From Agromyces marinus (GTDB taxonomy: Bacteria > Actinomycetota > Actinomycetes > Actinomycetales > Microbacteriaceae), in assembly GCF_021442325.1 (NCBI RefSeq), contig NZ_CP087879.1, positions 2,356,001 to 2,420,000 on the forward strand: a stretch of 64,000 nt of DNA, in the 5' to 3' direction. The notes beneath the pieces were generated by a model. It was not told where the DNA came from. It did no database searches and was given only the letters and a program-made list of their open reading frames with translations. The position numbers were made by a program, and so were the translations under genes. Positions 26,799-36,968 of this stretch are shown here, piece by piece. Numbering within the stretch: the first letter of the stretch is position 1; each line of letters opens with the position of its first letter.

Positions 26799-27977
26799 AT
26801 GACCTGGAGCCTGCTGCTCGACATCGCCCTCGCGGTGGTGCTCATCGGCGCGCTCGTGCGCGGCTGGCGCAGCGGCCTGCTGCGCACCCTGGGCGGGCTC
26901 CTCGGCCTGGTCGCGGGCGGGATCGCCGCGTACTTCGCGATGCCGTGGGTCGTCTCGCTCATCCCCGTCTCGCAGTTGCGGGCCCCGCTCGCGATCGCCA
27001 CGGCCGTCGCCCTGCTCATCGCGGGGGCGTCGATCGGGGGCGCCGTCGGGCGCGCCCTCGGCCGCGGAGCCGAAGCGGTCAAGCTCGGCATCCTCGACCG
27101 CATCCTCGGCGCCGTCGTCAACGCGATGGTCACCGCGTTCGTCGTCGCACTCGTCGCGGCCGGCGTCGGGTCCATGGGCGTGCCGGTCGTCTCACCCGCG
27201 GTGGCGGGTTCCTGGGTCGTGCGCAGCATCGACGGGGTCACGCCCTCGCCCGCGCGCACCCTCATGGCCGAACTCCGATCGGCGGCCGTCGGCGGCGCGA
27301 TCCCGTGGCTGACCGACGTCCTCGGCGGCCCGACCGTCGCGCCGGAGCTGCCCGCGGGCGGCGTCGACGACCCGGAGGTGCGCGCGGCCGCGGCATCCGT
27401 GGTCAGGGTCACCGGGCTCGCGTTCGAGTGCGGCGGCAACCTCACCGGGACCGGGTTCGTCGTCGCGCCCGACCGGATCGTCACCAATGCGCACGTCGTC
27501 GCGGGCGTCGTCGAACCCATCGTCGAGGCGCCCGGACACGGCCCCGTGTCGGGCCGTGTCGTCGCGTTCGACCCCGATGTCGATCTCGCGGTGATCGCGG
27601 CCGACGGGCTGGACGTCGAGCCGCTCGCCGTCTCGGACGCGCCCGGCGCGGGCACCGACGTGGCCGTGGCGGGCTACCCGTTCGGCGGGCCGCTCGAACT
27701 CCGGCCAGCCGAGGTGATGGCGAACGGGCCGCTCACCATCTCGATCGACGGGGCGTCGAGCTCGCGCGACGTGGTCACGCTGGCGGCCGACATCGACCAC
27801 GGCAACTCGGGCGGTCCCGTCCTCACGGGCGACGGCGAGGTCGGCGGCGTCGTGTTCGCGAAGTCGCAGACGGTGGACAACGTCGGATTCGCGGTGCCGG
27901 TCGGCACGCTCCGCCCGTTGGCGGAGGCCGCACCCACGCTCGGCGACGCGGTCGACTCGGGCAGGTGCTCGTTCTGA
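26799..27977 (+). CDS. marP: MarP-like membrane-bound trypsin-type serine protease
   Basis: 392 residues, close to the 397 of M. tuberculosis MarP. Four N-terminal membrane helices forming a CvpA-like domain (about residues 1-130), then an extracytoplasmic chymotrypsin-fold protease with triad His232 (TNAHVV), Asp262 (DPDVDLAV) and Ser337 (HGNSGGPV). MarP maintains cytoplasmic pH in acid by processing cell-wall hydrolases. The ATG at 26799 begins the first helix; GGAG lies about ten bases upstream. It ends three bases from the convergent galM-like gene. Confidence 0.88.
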   Translation: MTWSLLLDIALAVVLIGALVRGWRSGLLRTLGGLLGLVAGGIAAYFAMPWVVSLIPVSQLRAPLAIATAVALLIAGASIGGAVGRALGRGAEAVKLGILDRILGAVVNAMVTAFVVALVAAGVGSMGVPVVSPAVAGSWVVRSIDGVTPSPARTLMAELRSAAVGGAIPWLTDVLGGPTVAPELPAGGVDDPEVRAAAASVVRVTGLAFECGGNLTGTGFVVAPDRIVTNAHVVAGVVEPIVEAPGHGPVSGRVVAFDPDVDLAVIAADGLDVEPLAVSDAPGAGTDVAVAGYPFGGPLELRPAEVMANGPLTISIDGASSSRDVVTLAADIDHGNSGGPVLTGDGEVGGVVFAKSQTVDNVGFAVPVGTLRPLAEAAPTLGDAVDSGRCSF

Positions 27978-27980
27978 TCG

Positions 27981-28907
27981 CTACTCGGCGGCGAACCCGG
28001 CGAAGCGGATGCCCCAGCTGACCTCCCACTGCTCGCCCGGGTCGAGCCAGCGCAGCCCCTTGCCCGAGTTGAACGCATCAGCGGGAGCGGTCATCGGCTC
28101 GACGGCGATCGCCGCGCTCTCGCCCGGGAACGCGGCGGTCGTGTACACCTGCACGTAGGCGAACTCGTCGTCGGCCCAGACGGAGACGGAGCGCCCGTCG
28201 GGTGCGGTGAGCGTGTGCTCGACGGTGCCGTCGACCGATTCGAGTTCGCCGAAGGCGTCGTCGAGCGAGAGGTCGCCGACCCGTCGGCCGTCGCGGAGGT
28301 CCCACTCGGTGCCGTCGACCGGCACCTCGCCGACGGGCAGCAGCCGATCGTCGACCTCGATGTGGCTCGCCGCGTCGAGGCGGAGCGTGAGCTCCTCGGT
28401 GGGGACGCCGCCGATCTTCAGGTACGGGTGGGTGCCGACCGCGACCGGGGCCGGATCGGCCCCGAGGTTCTCGAGGAAGTGGGTGACCTTCATCCCGTCG
28501 GACACGAGCTCGTAGCGCACGGCGGTGCGCACGAGGAACGGGTAGCCGAGCTGCGGGTGGATGGTCGCGGCGAGCGTGACCGAGTCGCGGTCGCGGTCGA
28601 CGGGGGTGTACTCGGTGTAGCGCAGCAACCCGTGGATCGCGGTGTTCCTCGGCGGCTCGGTGATCGCGAGCTGGTGGGTCGTCTCGCCGTGGGTCCAGAC
28701 GCCGTCGCGGATGCGGTTGGGCCAGGGCACGAGCACGATGCCGGCACCCGATGGCGGCGTGCGCTCCTCGCCGAACGGCGGCACCAGGTCGATGCCGTTG
28801 ATGGTCAGCGTCCGCAGCCCTGCGGCGACGGCGGTGACGGTGGCGCGGACGTCGCCCGTGGAAGTGGTCGTCTCGAGTTCGAACTGCTCGCCCGTCGGGT
28901 GGGTCAT
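27981..28907 (-). CDS. Aldose 1-epimerase family protein
   Basis: 308 residues of the galactose mutarotase-like fold: WPNRIRDGVW (about residue 62), AIHGLLRYTEY with the catalytic-type His, GTHPYLKIGG (second conserved His) and the C-terminal AIAVEPMTAPADAFNSGKGL with the conserved Glu. It should interconvert alpha and beta anomers of an aldose, plausibly galactose given the adjacent galT and galK. ATG at 28907 is preceded by TAGGGT with a seven-base gap. Lies 10 bases downstream of the DeoR regulator. Confidence 0.88.
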   Translation of the reverse strand: MTHPTGEQFELETTTSTGDVRATVTAVAAGLRTLTINGIDLVPPFGEERTPPSGAGIVLVPWPNRIRDGVWTHGETTHQLAITEPPRNTAIHGLLRYTEYTPVDRDRDSVTLAATIHPQLGYPFLVRTAVRYELVSDGMKVTHFLENLGADPAPVAVGTHPYLKIGGVPTEELTLRLDAASHIEVDDRLLPVGEVPVDGTEWDLRDGRRVGDLSLDDAFGELESVDGTVEHTLTAPDGRSVSVWADDEFAYVQVYTTAAFPGESAAIAVEPMTAPADAFNSGKGLRWLDPGEQWEVSWGIRFAGFAAE

Positions 28908-28920
28908 GGAGACCACCCTA
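28908..28920 (-). promoter_or_regulatory. -10 box for the epimerase gene
   Basis: Minus-strand TAGGGT ends seven bases before the ATG at 28907; it overlaps the end of the upstream DeoR gene. Confidence 0.5.
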
Positions 28921-29811
28921 CGACCGCCCGGCGTCGTGGGCGACGAGGACGTCGAGGCCGGCGTCGCGGAGTTCGTCGACGAGGACCGCGGGTGCCGCGG
29001 CATCCGTCACGAGCAGGTCGAACGCGTCGACGGGGGCGATGCGACCGAGGTGGACCTCTCCGAGCTTGGACGCGTCGGCGACGACGACCGAGCGCGCGGC
29101 GCGCGCGAGCATGAGCGACTTGACGCCGGCCTCGGGCAGGTTGGCGTTGGTCACGCCGTGCCGCGCATCGACACCGTTGCAGCCGATGACGGCGAGGTCG
29201 GCGTGCACCTCGTCGAGGACGGACCCGGCGAGGGGGTGCACGAGCGAGTGCTGGCGCGGTCGCAGTGTTCCGCCCGTGACGACCACGGTGAAGCGGGGGA
29301 TCTCGGGCTCGAGCTCGAGCGCGAGCGAGAGCCCGTTGGTGAAGATCGTGACGTCGTCGAGGTCGTCGCGCGCCCGCAGCGCGCGGGCGACCTGGAGGGT
29401 CGTCGTGCCCACGTCGAGGATGATGCTCTGGCCGCTCCGGACGGTGGCCGCCACGCGTTCGCCGATGAGCTGCTTGGGGACGACGGATGCCGCGAGCGCC
29501 TCCTCGAAGCTCGGTTCCCGCTCCGGCCGGGAGCCGGCGGCGCCGGCGCCCGCGGGGACGGCGCCGCCGTGCACGCGCCGCACGAGCCCCGACCGCTCGA
29601 GCGCGTCGAGGTCGGCTCGCGCGGTCACCGGCGTCACTCCGAACGCCTCGCCCAGCTCGACCACGCGCACGAACCCGCGCTCGACCACGAGGTCGGCCGT
29701 GAGCGCGCGACGGTGCGTCGCGTCGCGCGCGGCGGGCGACGCCGCGGCGAGCGCGCGCTCGGCAGGGCTGTCGGGATGCGCGAGGACGGCGTCGGCGGAT
29801 TCGGCGGGCAT
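28918..29811 (-). CDS. DeoR family transcriptional regulator of the galactose locus
   Basis: 297 residues. A DeoR-type winged helix (about residues 35-90; VELGEAFGVTPVTARADLDALERSGLVRRVHGGA) is followed by a DeoRC sugar-phosphate sensing domain (ILDVGTTTLQVARAL; VIGCNGVDARHGVT; VVVADASKLG). It is divergent from galT-galK, and an inverted repeat lies over the galT -35 region, so it probably represses the gal genes until a sugar phosphate binds. The ATG at 29811 avoids an N-terminal extension through the operator region. Confidence 0.87.
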   Translation of the reverse strand: MPAESADAVLAHPDSPAERALAAASPAARDATHRRALTADLVVERGFVRVVELGEAFGVTPVTARADLDALERSGLVRRVHGGAVPAGAGAAGSRPEREPSFEEALAASVVPKQLIGERVAATVRSGQSIILDVGTTTLQVARALRARDDLDDVTIFTNGLSLALELEPEIPRFTVVVTGGTLRPRQHSLVHPLAGSVLDEVHADLAVIGCNGVDARHGVTNANLPEAGVKSLMLARAARSVVVADASKLGEVHLGRIAPVDAFDLLVTDAAAPAVLVDELRDAGLDVLVAHDAGRS

Positions 29812-29849
29812 GCGGCCAGTCTCGCGCGCCGGCCCGGACTTTGCAATAC

Positions 29850-29893
29850 GAAACCCGCTTGTTTCCGAAACGAAGATCGCGTAGCGTGTCGCC
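29850..29893 (+). promoter_or_regulatory. galT promoter and probable DeoR operator
   Basis: TTGTTT (29859-29864) and TAGCGT (29882-29887) are separated by 17 bases, and the -10 ends six bases before the GTG start of galT, so the mRNA would be leaderless. A GAAAC-N6-GTTTC inverted repeat (29850-29865) and a second CGAAAC copy (29866-29871) overlap the -35, in a noticeably AT-richer stretch. Confidence 0.65.
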
Positions 29894-31041
29894 GTGCCCC
29901 AGACCGACCCCGGAATCCTCGACCCGCGCATCGCCGTTCGTCGCTCGACGCTCGCCGACGGGCGCGAGCTCATCTACTTCGACGACGCCGACTCGGCCCT
30001 CCCCGCCGACCGCGCGATCGACGAGCGGAGCCTCGACCCGCGGCCGGCCGTCGCCGAGATGCGGCAGGATCCGCTGACCGGCGACTGGGTTTCCATCGCG
30101 GCGGCACGGCAGAACCGCGCCTTCCTCCCGCCGGCCGATGCCGACCCGCTCTCACCGCAGACCGCCGCCAACCCGTCCGAGATCCCGAGCACCTACGACG
30201 TCGCGGTCTTCGAGAACCGCTCGCCGTCGTTCGGCCCGGCACTGCCGGAGTGGCCGGGCGGGGCGGATGCCGCGGCATCCGCCCTCGCCGGCGTCCGCGC
30301 CGTCGGCCTCGAGCGGCGCCTGCCCTCCCACGGGCGGTGCGAGGTCGTGTGCTTCAGCCCCGAGCACGAGGGCTCGTTCGGCACCCAGTCCGTCTCTCGC
30401 GCGCGAACCGTGATCGAGGCGTGGGCGCACCGCACCGCCGCACTGTCGGCCCTGCCCGGCGTCCAGCAGGTGTTCCCGTTCGAGAACCGCGGCCGCGAGA
30501 TCGGCGTGACCCTCCCCCACCCGCACGGCCAGATCTACGCCTACCCGTACGTGACCCCCCGCACCGAGCGGCTGCTCGCCGCGATCGACGCGTACGGGCC
30601 GACGCTGCAGGCCGACCTGCTCGAACGCGAACGATCGGGTGAGCGCGTGCTCGTCGCGGGCGAGCACTGGACCGCCTACGTGCCGTTCGCCGCACGCTGG
30701 CCGATCGAGATCCACCTCGTCCCGAACCGGCACGTGCCCGACCTCGCGGCGACGAACGCCGAGGAGCGAGGCGAGTTGGCCCGCGTGTACCTGAGGCTGC
30801 TCCGCGGCGTCGACCGCCTCTACGACACGCCGACGCCGTACATCGCTGCCTGGCACCAGGCCCCGGTGCACGAGCGCCGCGACGAGGTCCGACTCGCGAT
30901 GCAACTGACGAGCCCCCGGCGCGCGGCCGAACGACTCAAGTACCTCGCGGGCTCCGAGGCCGCCATGGGTGCGTGGATCGGCGACGTCCCGCCCGAGGCG
31001 CAGGCGACCGCCCTGCGCACCGCGATCGAAGGAGTCGACCT

Positions 31042-31045
<4 letters not shown>
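29894..31045 (+). CDS. galT: Galactose-1-phosphate uridylyltransferase
   Basis: 383 residues of the HIT superfamily. The active-site triplet HPHGQ (His209-Pro-His211) is present, with His211 as the uridylylated nucleophile; EVVCFSPEHEGSF and HLVPNRHVPDL are also conserved, as is AAWHQAPVH. It exchanges UDP between glucose and galactose 1-phosphate in the Leloir pathway. The stop overlaps the galK start (GTGA). No galE is in the window. Confidence 0.95.
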
Positions 31046-32202
<1,157 letters not shown>

Positions 32203-32265
32203 CCGATCGCTCGCGCCCGGGGTCGGTCGCCGTGCCCGGGGCAGCCCAGGAACGACGGACTGCGC

Positions 32266-32793
32266 TCACGCGCCCCCGGTCGCGCCCGCCCCGGGTTCCA
32301 CGGCGGTCGGCGTCCCGCCCGTGATCCGCACCAGTTCGGTGAACGTCGTCGGGAAGACGGTCCTGGCATGCCCTGCGGCGGCCCAGACCTCGTCGAAGCC
32401 CGCGAGGTCGACGTCGACGAACGTGCGCACCGGCGCAGGATGCCCGACGGGTGCGACCCCGCCGATCACCTGACCGGTGGCGGCCCTCACGGTCTCCTTC
32501 GACGCACGGCCGATGGTGCCGCCGAGCCGTGCACCGAGCCAGTCCGTGTCGACCCGGTGCGCACCCGACGTGAGCACGAGCACCGGTTCGTCGTCGAGGG
32601 TGAACACGAGCGAGTTGGCGATCTGGCCGACCTCGACGCCGAGGGCGTCGGCGGCCAGCTGCGCGGTCGTGACGGCATCGTCGAACCACACGATCCCGGG
32701 CTCGACGCCCTGCGCGACGAGGGCCGCGGCGACGCGATCGACGGCGGCGTGCGATCGAGCGCCAGTGGATGCGGGGGCGTGGTCGGAACTCAT
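32266..32793 (-). CDS. YbaK/ProX-like aminoacyl-tRNA deacylase domain protein
   Basis: 175 residues comprising one YbaK/prolyl-tRNA editing domain: VGQIANSLVFTLDDEPVLVLTSG, the conserved Lys in RASKETVRAATG and the GGVAPVGHP loop. Free-standing family members hydrolyse mischarged tRNA such as Cys- or Ala-tRNA(Pro). ATG at 32793 is preceded by TAGGAT with a seven-base gap. Convergent with galK, divergent from the permease gene. Confidence 0.88.
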   Translation of the reverse strand: MSSDHAPASTGARSHAAVDRVAAALVAQGVEPGIVWFDDAVTTAQLAADALGVEVGQIANSLVFTLDDEPVLVLTSGAHRVDTDWLGARLGGTIGRASKETVRAATGQVIGGVAPVGHPAPVRTFVDVDLAGFDEVWAAAGHARTVFPTTFTELVRITGGTPTAVEPGAGATGGA

Positions 32794-32806
32794 GGCTTCG
32801 ATCCTA
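32794..32806 (-). promoter_or_regulatory. -10 box for the YbaK-like gene
   Basis: Minus-strand TAGGAT, seven bases before the ATG at 32793. Confidence 0.5.
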
Positions 32807-32851
32807 GGAGCGGATGCCGGGACGGAGCCCCTGCCGTTCACCGTCGTACCG

Positions 32852-32863
32852 TATCGTGCGATC
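32852..32863 (+). promoter_or_regulatory. -10 box for leaderless APC permease gene
   Basis: TATCGT (32852-32857) ends six bases before the GTG start at 32864. Confidence 0.5.
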
Positions 32864-34189
32864 GTGACTGCAACGCCCTCCCCGCACGGCCGTCTCACGC
32901 GGCGCCTCGGCGTGCGCGACGCGGTCGCGATCGGCCTGGCCGCGATGATCGGCGCCGGCGTGTTCGCCGTGTGGGCTCCCGCGGCGGGCGCCGCGGGCGA
33001 CTGGCTCCTCGCCGGGCTCGCGATCGCCGCCGTCATCGCGTTCGCGAACGCCGGGTCGACCGCGCAGCTCGCCGTCAGGTATCCCGAGTCCGGCGGCGCC
33101 TACCGGTACGGCCGCGAGCGTCTCGGCGCCTGGCCCGGGTTCCTCGCGGGGTGGGGATTCGTGATCGGCAAGACCGCGAGCTGCGCGGCGATGGCGCTCA
33201 CGGCCGCCGCCTACCTCGTTCCGGGGACCTGGCAGAAGCCCGTCGCGATCATCGCGGTGGTCGTGCTCGTCGCGGTGAACCTGCTCGGCGTGACGCGGAC
33301 CGCGGGGGTCGCCTCGATCATCGTGAGCGCCGTGGTCGCCGTCCTCGTCGTGGTGGTCGCGGCCGGCGTCGCGGTGATCGCGGCGGACGGGTGGGGCGGC
33401 GCGGCATCCGTCGACGGCCTGACCGCCGCCGACGGCCCGGTTCCTCCGGTCGCCGGTGCCTACGGGGTGCTCCAGGCTGCGGCGCTGCTGTTCTTCGCGT
33501 TCGCCGGCTACGCCCGCATCGCGACGCTCGGCGAGGAGGTCCGCGACCCTGCCCGCACGATCCCCCGCGCGATCGGCATCGCGTTCGCCGTCGTGGTGAC
33601 GGTGTACGCGGCGGTCGGCGCCGCCGCGCTGGGCGCGCTCGGGGCGAACGGGCTCGTCGAGTCATCCGCCCCGCTCGTCGACGTCGTCGCCGCCGCCGGC
33701 TGGGTGCAGGCCGAGCCGGTCGTCCGGGTGGCTGCCGGGGTGGCCGCGCTCGGCTCGCTGCTCGCCCTCATCGCGGGCATCGGCCGCACCGGGCTGGCGA
33801 TGGCGCGCGACGGCGAACTGCCCCGTCGGCTCACCGCCGTGCATCCCCGTTTCGGCGTGCCGCACGTGGCCGAGATCGCGACGGGCATCGCCGTCGTCGT
33901 GCTGGTGCTCGCCGCCGACCTGCGCGGCGCGATCGGCTTCTCGTCGTTCGGGGTCCTGCTGTACTACCTCGTCGCGAACGCGTCGGCGCTGACCCAGCCC
34001 GCGACGGAACGGATCGTGCCCCGCTGGCTGTCCTGGCTCGGCGCGATCGGCTGCGTGGTCCTCGTCGTCACGCTCCCGCCCCTGTCGATCGCGGCCGGCG
34101 TCGCCGTCTTCGTCGTGGGCGCCGCGGTTCGCGGCATCCGCCTGGCACGCGCGACGCGCGCAGGGGACGACACGCGCGACGCGGCATAG
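32864..34189 (+). CDS. APC superfamily amino acid permease
   Basis: 441 residues, about 12 hydrophobic segments. N-terminal GLAAMIGAGVFAVWAPAAG is the conserved unwound substrate-binding helix of APC transporters; FFAFAGYARIATLGEEVRDPARTIPRAI is the second diagnostic stretch. Substrate unknown, probably an amino acid or polyamine. GTG at 32864 is supported by the leaderless -10. The stop codon TAG is part of the -10 box for the next gene. Confidence 0.88.
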   Translation: MTATPSPHGRLTRRLGVRDAVAIGLAAMIGAGVFAVWAPAAGAAGDWLLAGLAIAAVIAFANAGSTAQLAVRYPESGGAYRYGRERLGAWPGFLAGWGFVIGKTASCAAMALTAAAYLVPGTWQKPVAIIAVVVLVAVNLLGVTRTAGVASIIVSAVVAVLVVVVAAGVAVIAADGWGGAASVDGLTAADGPVPPVAGAYGVLQAAALLFFAFAGYARIATLGEEVRDPARTIPRAIGIAFAVVVTVYAAVGAAALGALGANGLVESSAPLVDVVAAAGWVQAEPVVRVAAGVAALGSLLALIAGIGRTGLAMARDGELPRRLTAVHPRFGVPHVAEIATGIAVVVLVLAADLRGAIGFSSFGVLLYYLVANASALTQPATERIVPRWLSWLGAIGCVVLVVTLPPLSIAAGVAVFVVGAAVRGIRLARATRAGDDTRDAA

Positions 34190-34198
34190 GCTTGCCGC
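34187..34198 (+). promoter_or_regulatory. -10 box for the gamma carbonic anhydrase gene
   Basis: TAGGCT (34187-34192), sharing its TAG with the permease stop codon, ends six bases before the ATG at 34199. Confidence 0.5.
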
Positions 34199-34735
34199 AT
34201 GAGCGCCGATCCGTCCGCCCGCATCCTCACGATCGCCGGGACCCCGGCGCCCGAGCTCGACCCGACCGCGTTCGTCGCCCTCGGCGCGGTCGTGGTGGGC
34301 GAGGTCCGACTGGCCGCGGGTTCCAGCGTCTGGTACAACGCGGTGCTGCGCGCCGAAGCCGAGCCGATCTCGCTCGGCGAGGGCTCGAACCTGCAGGACG
34401 GCGTCGTCTGCCACGTCGACGCGGGGTTCCCGGTGACGGTGGGGGCCGGCGTGTCCGTCGGCCATCGGGCGGTGCTGCACGGCTGCACGGTCGAAGACGA
34501 CTGCCTGATCGGAATGGGCGCGACGATCCTCAACGGCGCGGTCATCGGTCGCGGCTCGCTGGTCGCGGCGGGAGCGGTCGTGCTCGAGGGCACGATCGTG
34601 CCGCCGGGTTCGCTCGTCGCCGGTGTGCCGGCGAAGGTGCGTCGCGAGCTCTCGGCCGACGAGCAGGCCGGCATCCGCCGCAACGCGCAGGCCTACCTGG
34701 CGCACGTCGAACGCCACACCGCGCCCGTGGACTGA
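34199..34735 (+). CDS. Gamma-class carbonic anhydrase family protein
   Basis: 178 residues forming a left-handed beta-helix of hexapeptide repeats (from about residue 25 to 130) and a C-terminal helix. The three metal-binding histidines expected for the family are visible: His72 (VVCHVD), His89 (VGHR) and His94 (VLHG). It may hydrate CO2 or be a YrdA-like homologue of uncertain activity. Follows the permease by nine bases and is convergent with the nonulosonic acid cluster. Confidence 0.85.
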   Translation: MSADPSARILTIAGTPAPELDPTAFVALGAVVVGEVRLAAGSSVWYNAVLRAEAEPISLGEGSNLQDGVVCHVDAGFPVTVGAGVSVGHRAVLHGCTVEDDCLIGMGATILNGAVIGRGSLVAAGAVVLEGTIVPPGSLVAGVPAKVRRELSADEQAGIRRNAQAYLAHVERHTAPVD

Positions 34736-34750
34736 CGTGCGGCCCGTGCG

Positions 34751-36073
34751 TCAGTCGCCGATCACGGCGGCGGACGCGCCCGCGGTCCACGCCCGGATCC
34801 GCCTGGTCAGCCTGCGACCGCGACGGACCACGGCCCGCGCGGGCACGCCGACCCCCCAGGCGACGCGGCCCGAGAGGGTGCGATCGTGGGTGCCGAGCAT
34901 GCGGCGCCGTTCGAACGCCGCCCGGAGCGCGCCGCCGGCGAGGTCGTGCCTGCGTTCGATCGGCGGCAGCGGAGCGATCTCACGGGCCGCGACGAGCGAC
35001 TCGAGCCGCGCCGCCCAGTCGTCCGCGTCGGCACCGTGGAAGTAGTTGTCGGCGAGCCAGTCCGGATCGGCGATCCGGAACCGCCCGTCGACGAGCGCCT
35101 CGGTGGACCCGAAGAGCCCGGCGCGCTCGAACACAGTGTTGATCATCGCGGGCGAGACGCCGAAGTCGTCGAGGAGCAGCACCGGGATGCCACGCGCGAT
35201 CGCCTCGAGGGCGGCGGTCGAGCCGACGGTGACGAGCGCCGCGGCACGTGCGAGGTGGTCGGCCATCGGGCCGTCCTCGACGATCAGGTTCGGCGGCGGC
35301 CTGTCGAGGTCGGCCATGAGGCCGGCGTAGTCGTGTGCTTCGGCGTGGGTCTGCGCCTCGCCGCTGCGGGCACGGACCTTGACGACGACGCGCACCCCCG
35401 GGCGGCGGCGGGCGAGTTCGGCGAGCGCGACGAGGACCCTGAGCCGGTCCTCGCGCGACGCCGGCACCTTGGCCTGCGCCGCGAACACGATGTCGCCGTC
35501 GGCTCCACCGGGCGCGGGCCCGGCCGTGGCCGCGAGGAACGGCAGCGTCGCCAGCCCGAAGCGAGGATGGGTGCCGAGCGCCGCCGCGTTCGCGGCGAAC
35601 TCGCGCACCTCGCGGTGGCTGTGCAGCACGATGAGGTCGCTCTGCTCCCGGTAGACCACCGCCTTCGGCACGGCGGGGATCGTCAGCCCGGGGAACCCGG
35701 TGAGGATCGCCGGCCGGTCGCGCCGGCGCAGCAGTCGCGGCGCGACGACCCGGACGAAGGGTCCGCGCAGGGCGAGCAGCACCGCGTGCGGGTCGAACGC
35801 GTCGAGCTCCCCGTCGAGCCCGCCGGGCCCGTCGAGTGCGACCACGCGAACCTCACCCGGGTCGATCCCCGTGCCGACCAGGGCGTGGCCGAGCTGCCGG
35901 GCGCTCGGTTGCACGGGCGAGGCGATCAGCACCACGCGCACGCGCCACGGCGCCGGCAGGGTCGCGGCGAGCGCCGCGCCCCATTTCACGTACGAGTCGG
36001 AGTCGCCCACGACGAGCAGGCGCCGGCCAGCGGCATCCGCTCGGTTCGCATGCGGCTCGGCCGCTGCGCTCAC
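34751..36073 (-). CDS. Putative DUF6716-like glycosyltransferase of the nonulosonic acid cluster
   Basis: 440 residues. N-terminal Rossmann-like half (RLLVVGDSDSYVKWGAALAATLP) and a C-terminal half with a GT-B-like nucleotide-sugar region (AALVTVGSTAALEAIARGIPVLLLDDFGV). A long basic tail (RRGRRLTRRIRAW) suggests membrane association. No classical family motif is visible; I associate the pattern with DUF6716 proteins, from memory. GTG overlaps the neuB stop (GTGA), making it the last gene of a neuA-neuB-transferase operon. The natural role would be transfer of the CMP-activated sugar to a cell-surface polymer. Confidence 0.7.
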   Translation of the reverse strand: MSAAAEPHANRADAAGRRLLVVGDSDSYVKWGAALAATLPAPWRVRVVLIASPVQPSARQLGHALVGTGIDPGEVRVVALDGPGGLDGELDAFDPHAVLLALRGPFVRVVAPRLLRRRDRPAILTGFPGLTIPAVPKAVVYREQSDLIVLHSHREVREFAANAAALGTHPRFGLATLPFLAATAGPAPGGADGDIVFAAQAKVPASREDRLRVLVALAELARRRPGVRVVVKVRARSGEAQTHAEAHDYAGLMADLDRPPPNLIVEDGPMADHLARAAALVTVGSTAALEAIARGIPVLLLDDFGVSPAMINTVFERAGLFGSTEALVDGRFRIADPDWLADNYFHGADADDWAARLESLVAAREIAPLPPIERRHDLAGGALRAAFERRRMLGTHDRTLSGRVAWGVGVPARAVVRRGRRLTRRIRAWTAGASAAVIGD

Positions 36074-36942
36074 GCGAGCACCCGCCGGAGCTTGGCCCTC
36101 GGCGCCTCCTCGCCGGGGTAGACGCGCTTGACGCCGTCGCCGAGCGCATCGGTGATGATCCGGATGTCGCGCACGAGGTGGTCGAGCCCCTGCGGCTCGA
36201 GCGAGGCCGAGTGGTCGGAGCCCCACATGGTGCGGTCGAGCGTGATGTGCCGTTCGACGGCGACCGCGCCGAGCGCGACGGCGGCGAGCGAGATCTGCAG
36301 GCCGCGCTCGTGGCCGGAGTAGCCGACCGGTACGCCCGGGAAGCGCCGCTTGAGCGCGGGGACCATGAGCAGGTTCGCCTCGTCGGGCGGCATCGGGTAG
36401 CTCGACGTGGCGTGCAGGATCACGAGCCGCTCGGTGCCGAGCACGGTCACGGCGCGGTCGATCTCGTCCATGGTCGACATGCCGGTCGAGAGGATGACGG
36501 GCTTGCCGGTCTCGCGGACCGCCTCGAGGAGTTCCAGGTCGGTGACCGACGCCGAGGCGATCTTGTGGGCGACGGCGCCGTACGACTCGAGGTCGGCGAC
36601 GGCCGGCGCGTCCCACGGCGACGCGAACCAGTCGAGCCCGTGCAGCGCCGCGTGCCGGGCGACCTCGGCGTACTCGTCGCGGCCGAACTCGACGCGGTGA
36701 CGGTACTCGAGGTAGGTCATCGTGCCCCACGGCGTCTCGCGCGGGGTGAGCTTCATGTGCTCGGGCGTCGAGATGTCGGGCGTGCGCTTCTGGAACTTCA
36801 CGGCCTGCACGCCGGCGCGCGCCGCGACCTCGATGAGGCGCTTGGCGATCTCGACGTCGCCGTTGTGGTTCAGGCCGATCTCGGCGATGACGTAGACGGG
36901 CTCGTAGTCGCCGATGGCGGCGTGGCCGATGCGCACGGACAT
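36070..36942 (-). CDS. neuB: NeuB-family nonulosonic acid synthase lacking the SAF domain
   Basis: 290 residues with a complete NeuB TIM barrel: YVIAEIGLNHNGDVEIAKRLI, AVKFQKR, VILSTGMSTMDEI, LHATSSYPMPPDEANL, VGYSGHERG and ERHITLDRTMWGSDHSASLEP. It condenses phosphoenolpyruvate with ManNAc, mannose or their 6-phosphates to give sialic acid, Kdn or relatives. The usual C-terminal antifreeze-like (SAF) domain of about 60 residues is missing, since the protein ends soon after the barrel. ATG at 36942 has a weak upstream GAAAGCGAG. Located 27 bases after neuA. Confidence 0.88.
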   Translation of the reverse strand: MSVRIGHAAIGDYEPVYVIAEIGLNHNGDVEIAKRLIEVAARAGVQAVKFQKRTPDISTPEHMKLTPRETPWGTMTYLEYRHRVEFGRDEYAEVARHAALHGLDWFASPWDAPAVADLESYGAVAHKIASASVTDLELLEAVRETGKPVILSTGMSTMDEIDRAVTVLGTERLVILHATSSYPMPPDEANLLMVPALKRRFPGVPVGYSGHERGLQISLAAVALGAVAVERHITLDRTMWGSDHSASLEPQGLDHLVRDIRIITDALGDGVKRVYPGEEAPRAKLRRVLA

Positions 36943-36968
36943 GGTGGCTCGCTTTCGAAGGTGGTGGG

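Noticed and set aside
32836..32846. Single GTTCACC unit before the APC permease gene
   Set aside because: No second unit 11 or 22 bases away; one seven-base match is expected by chance.
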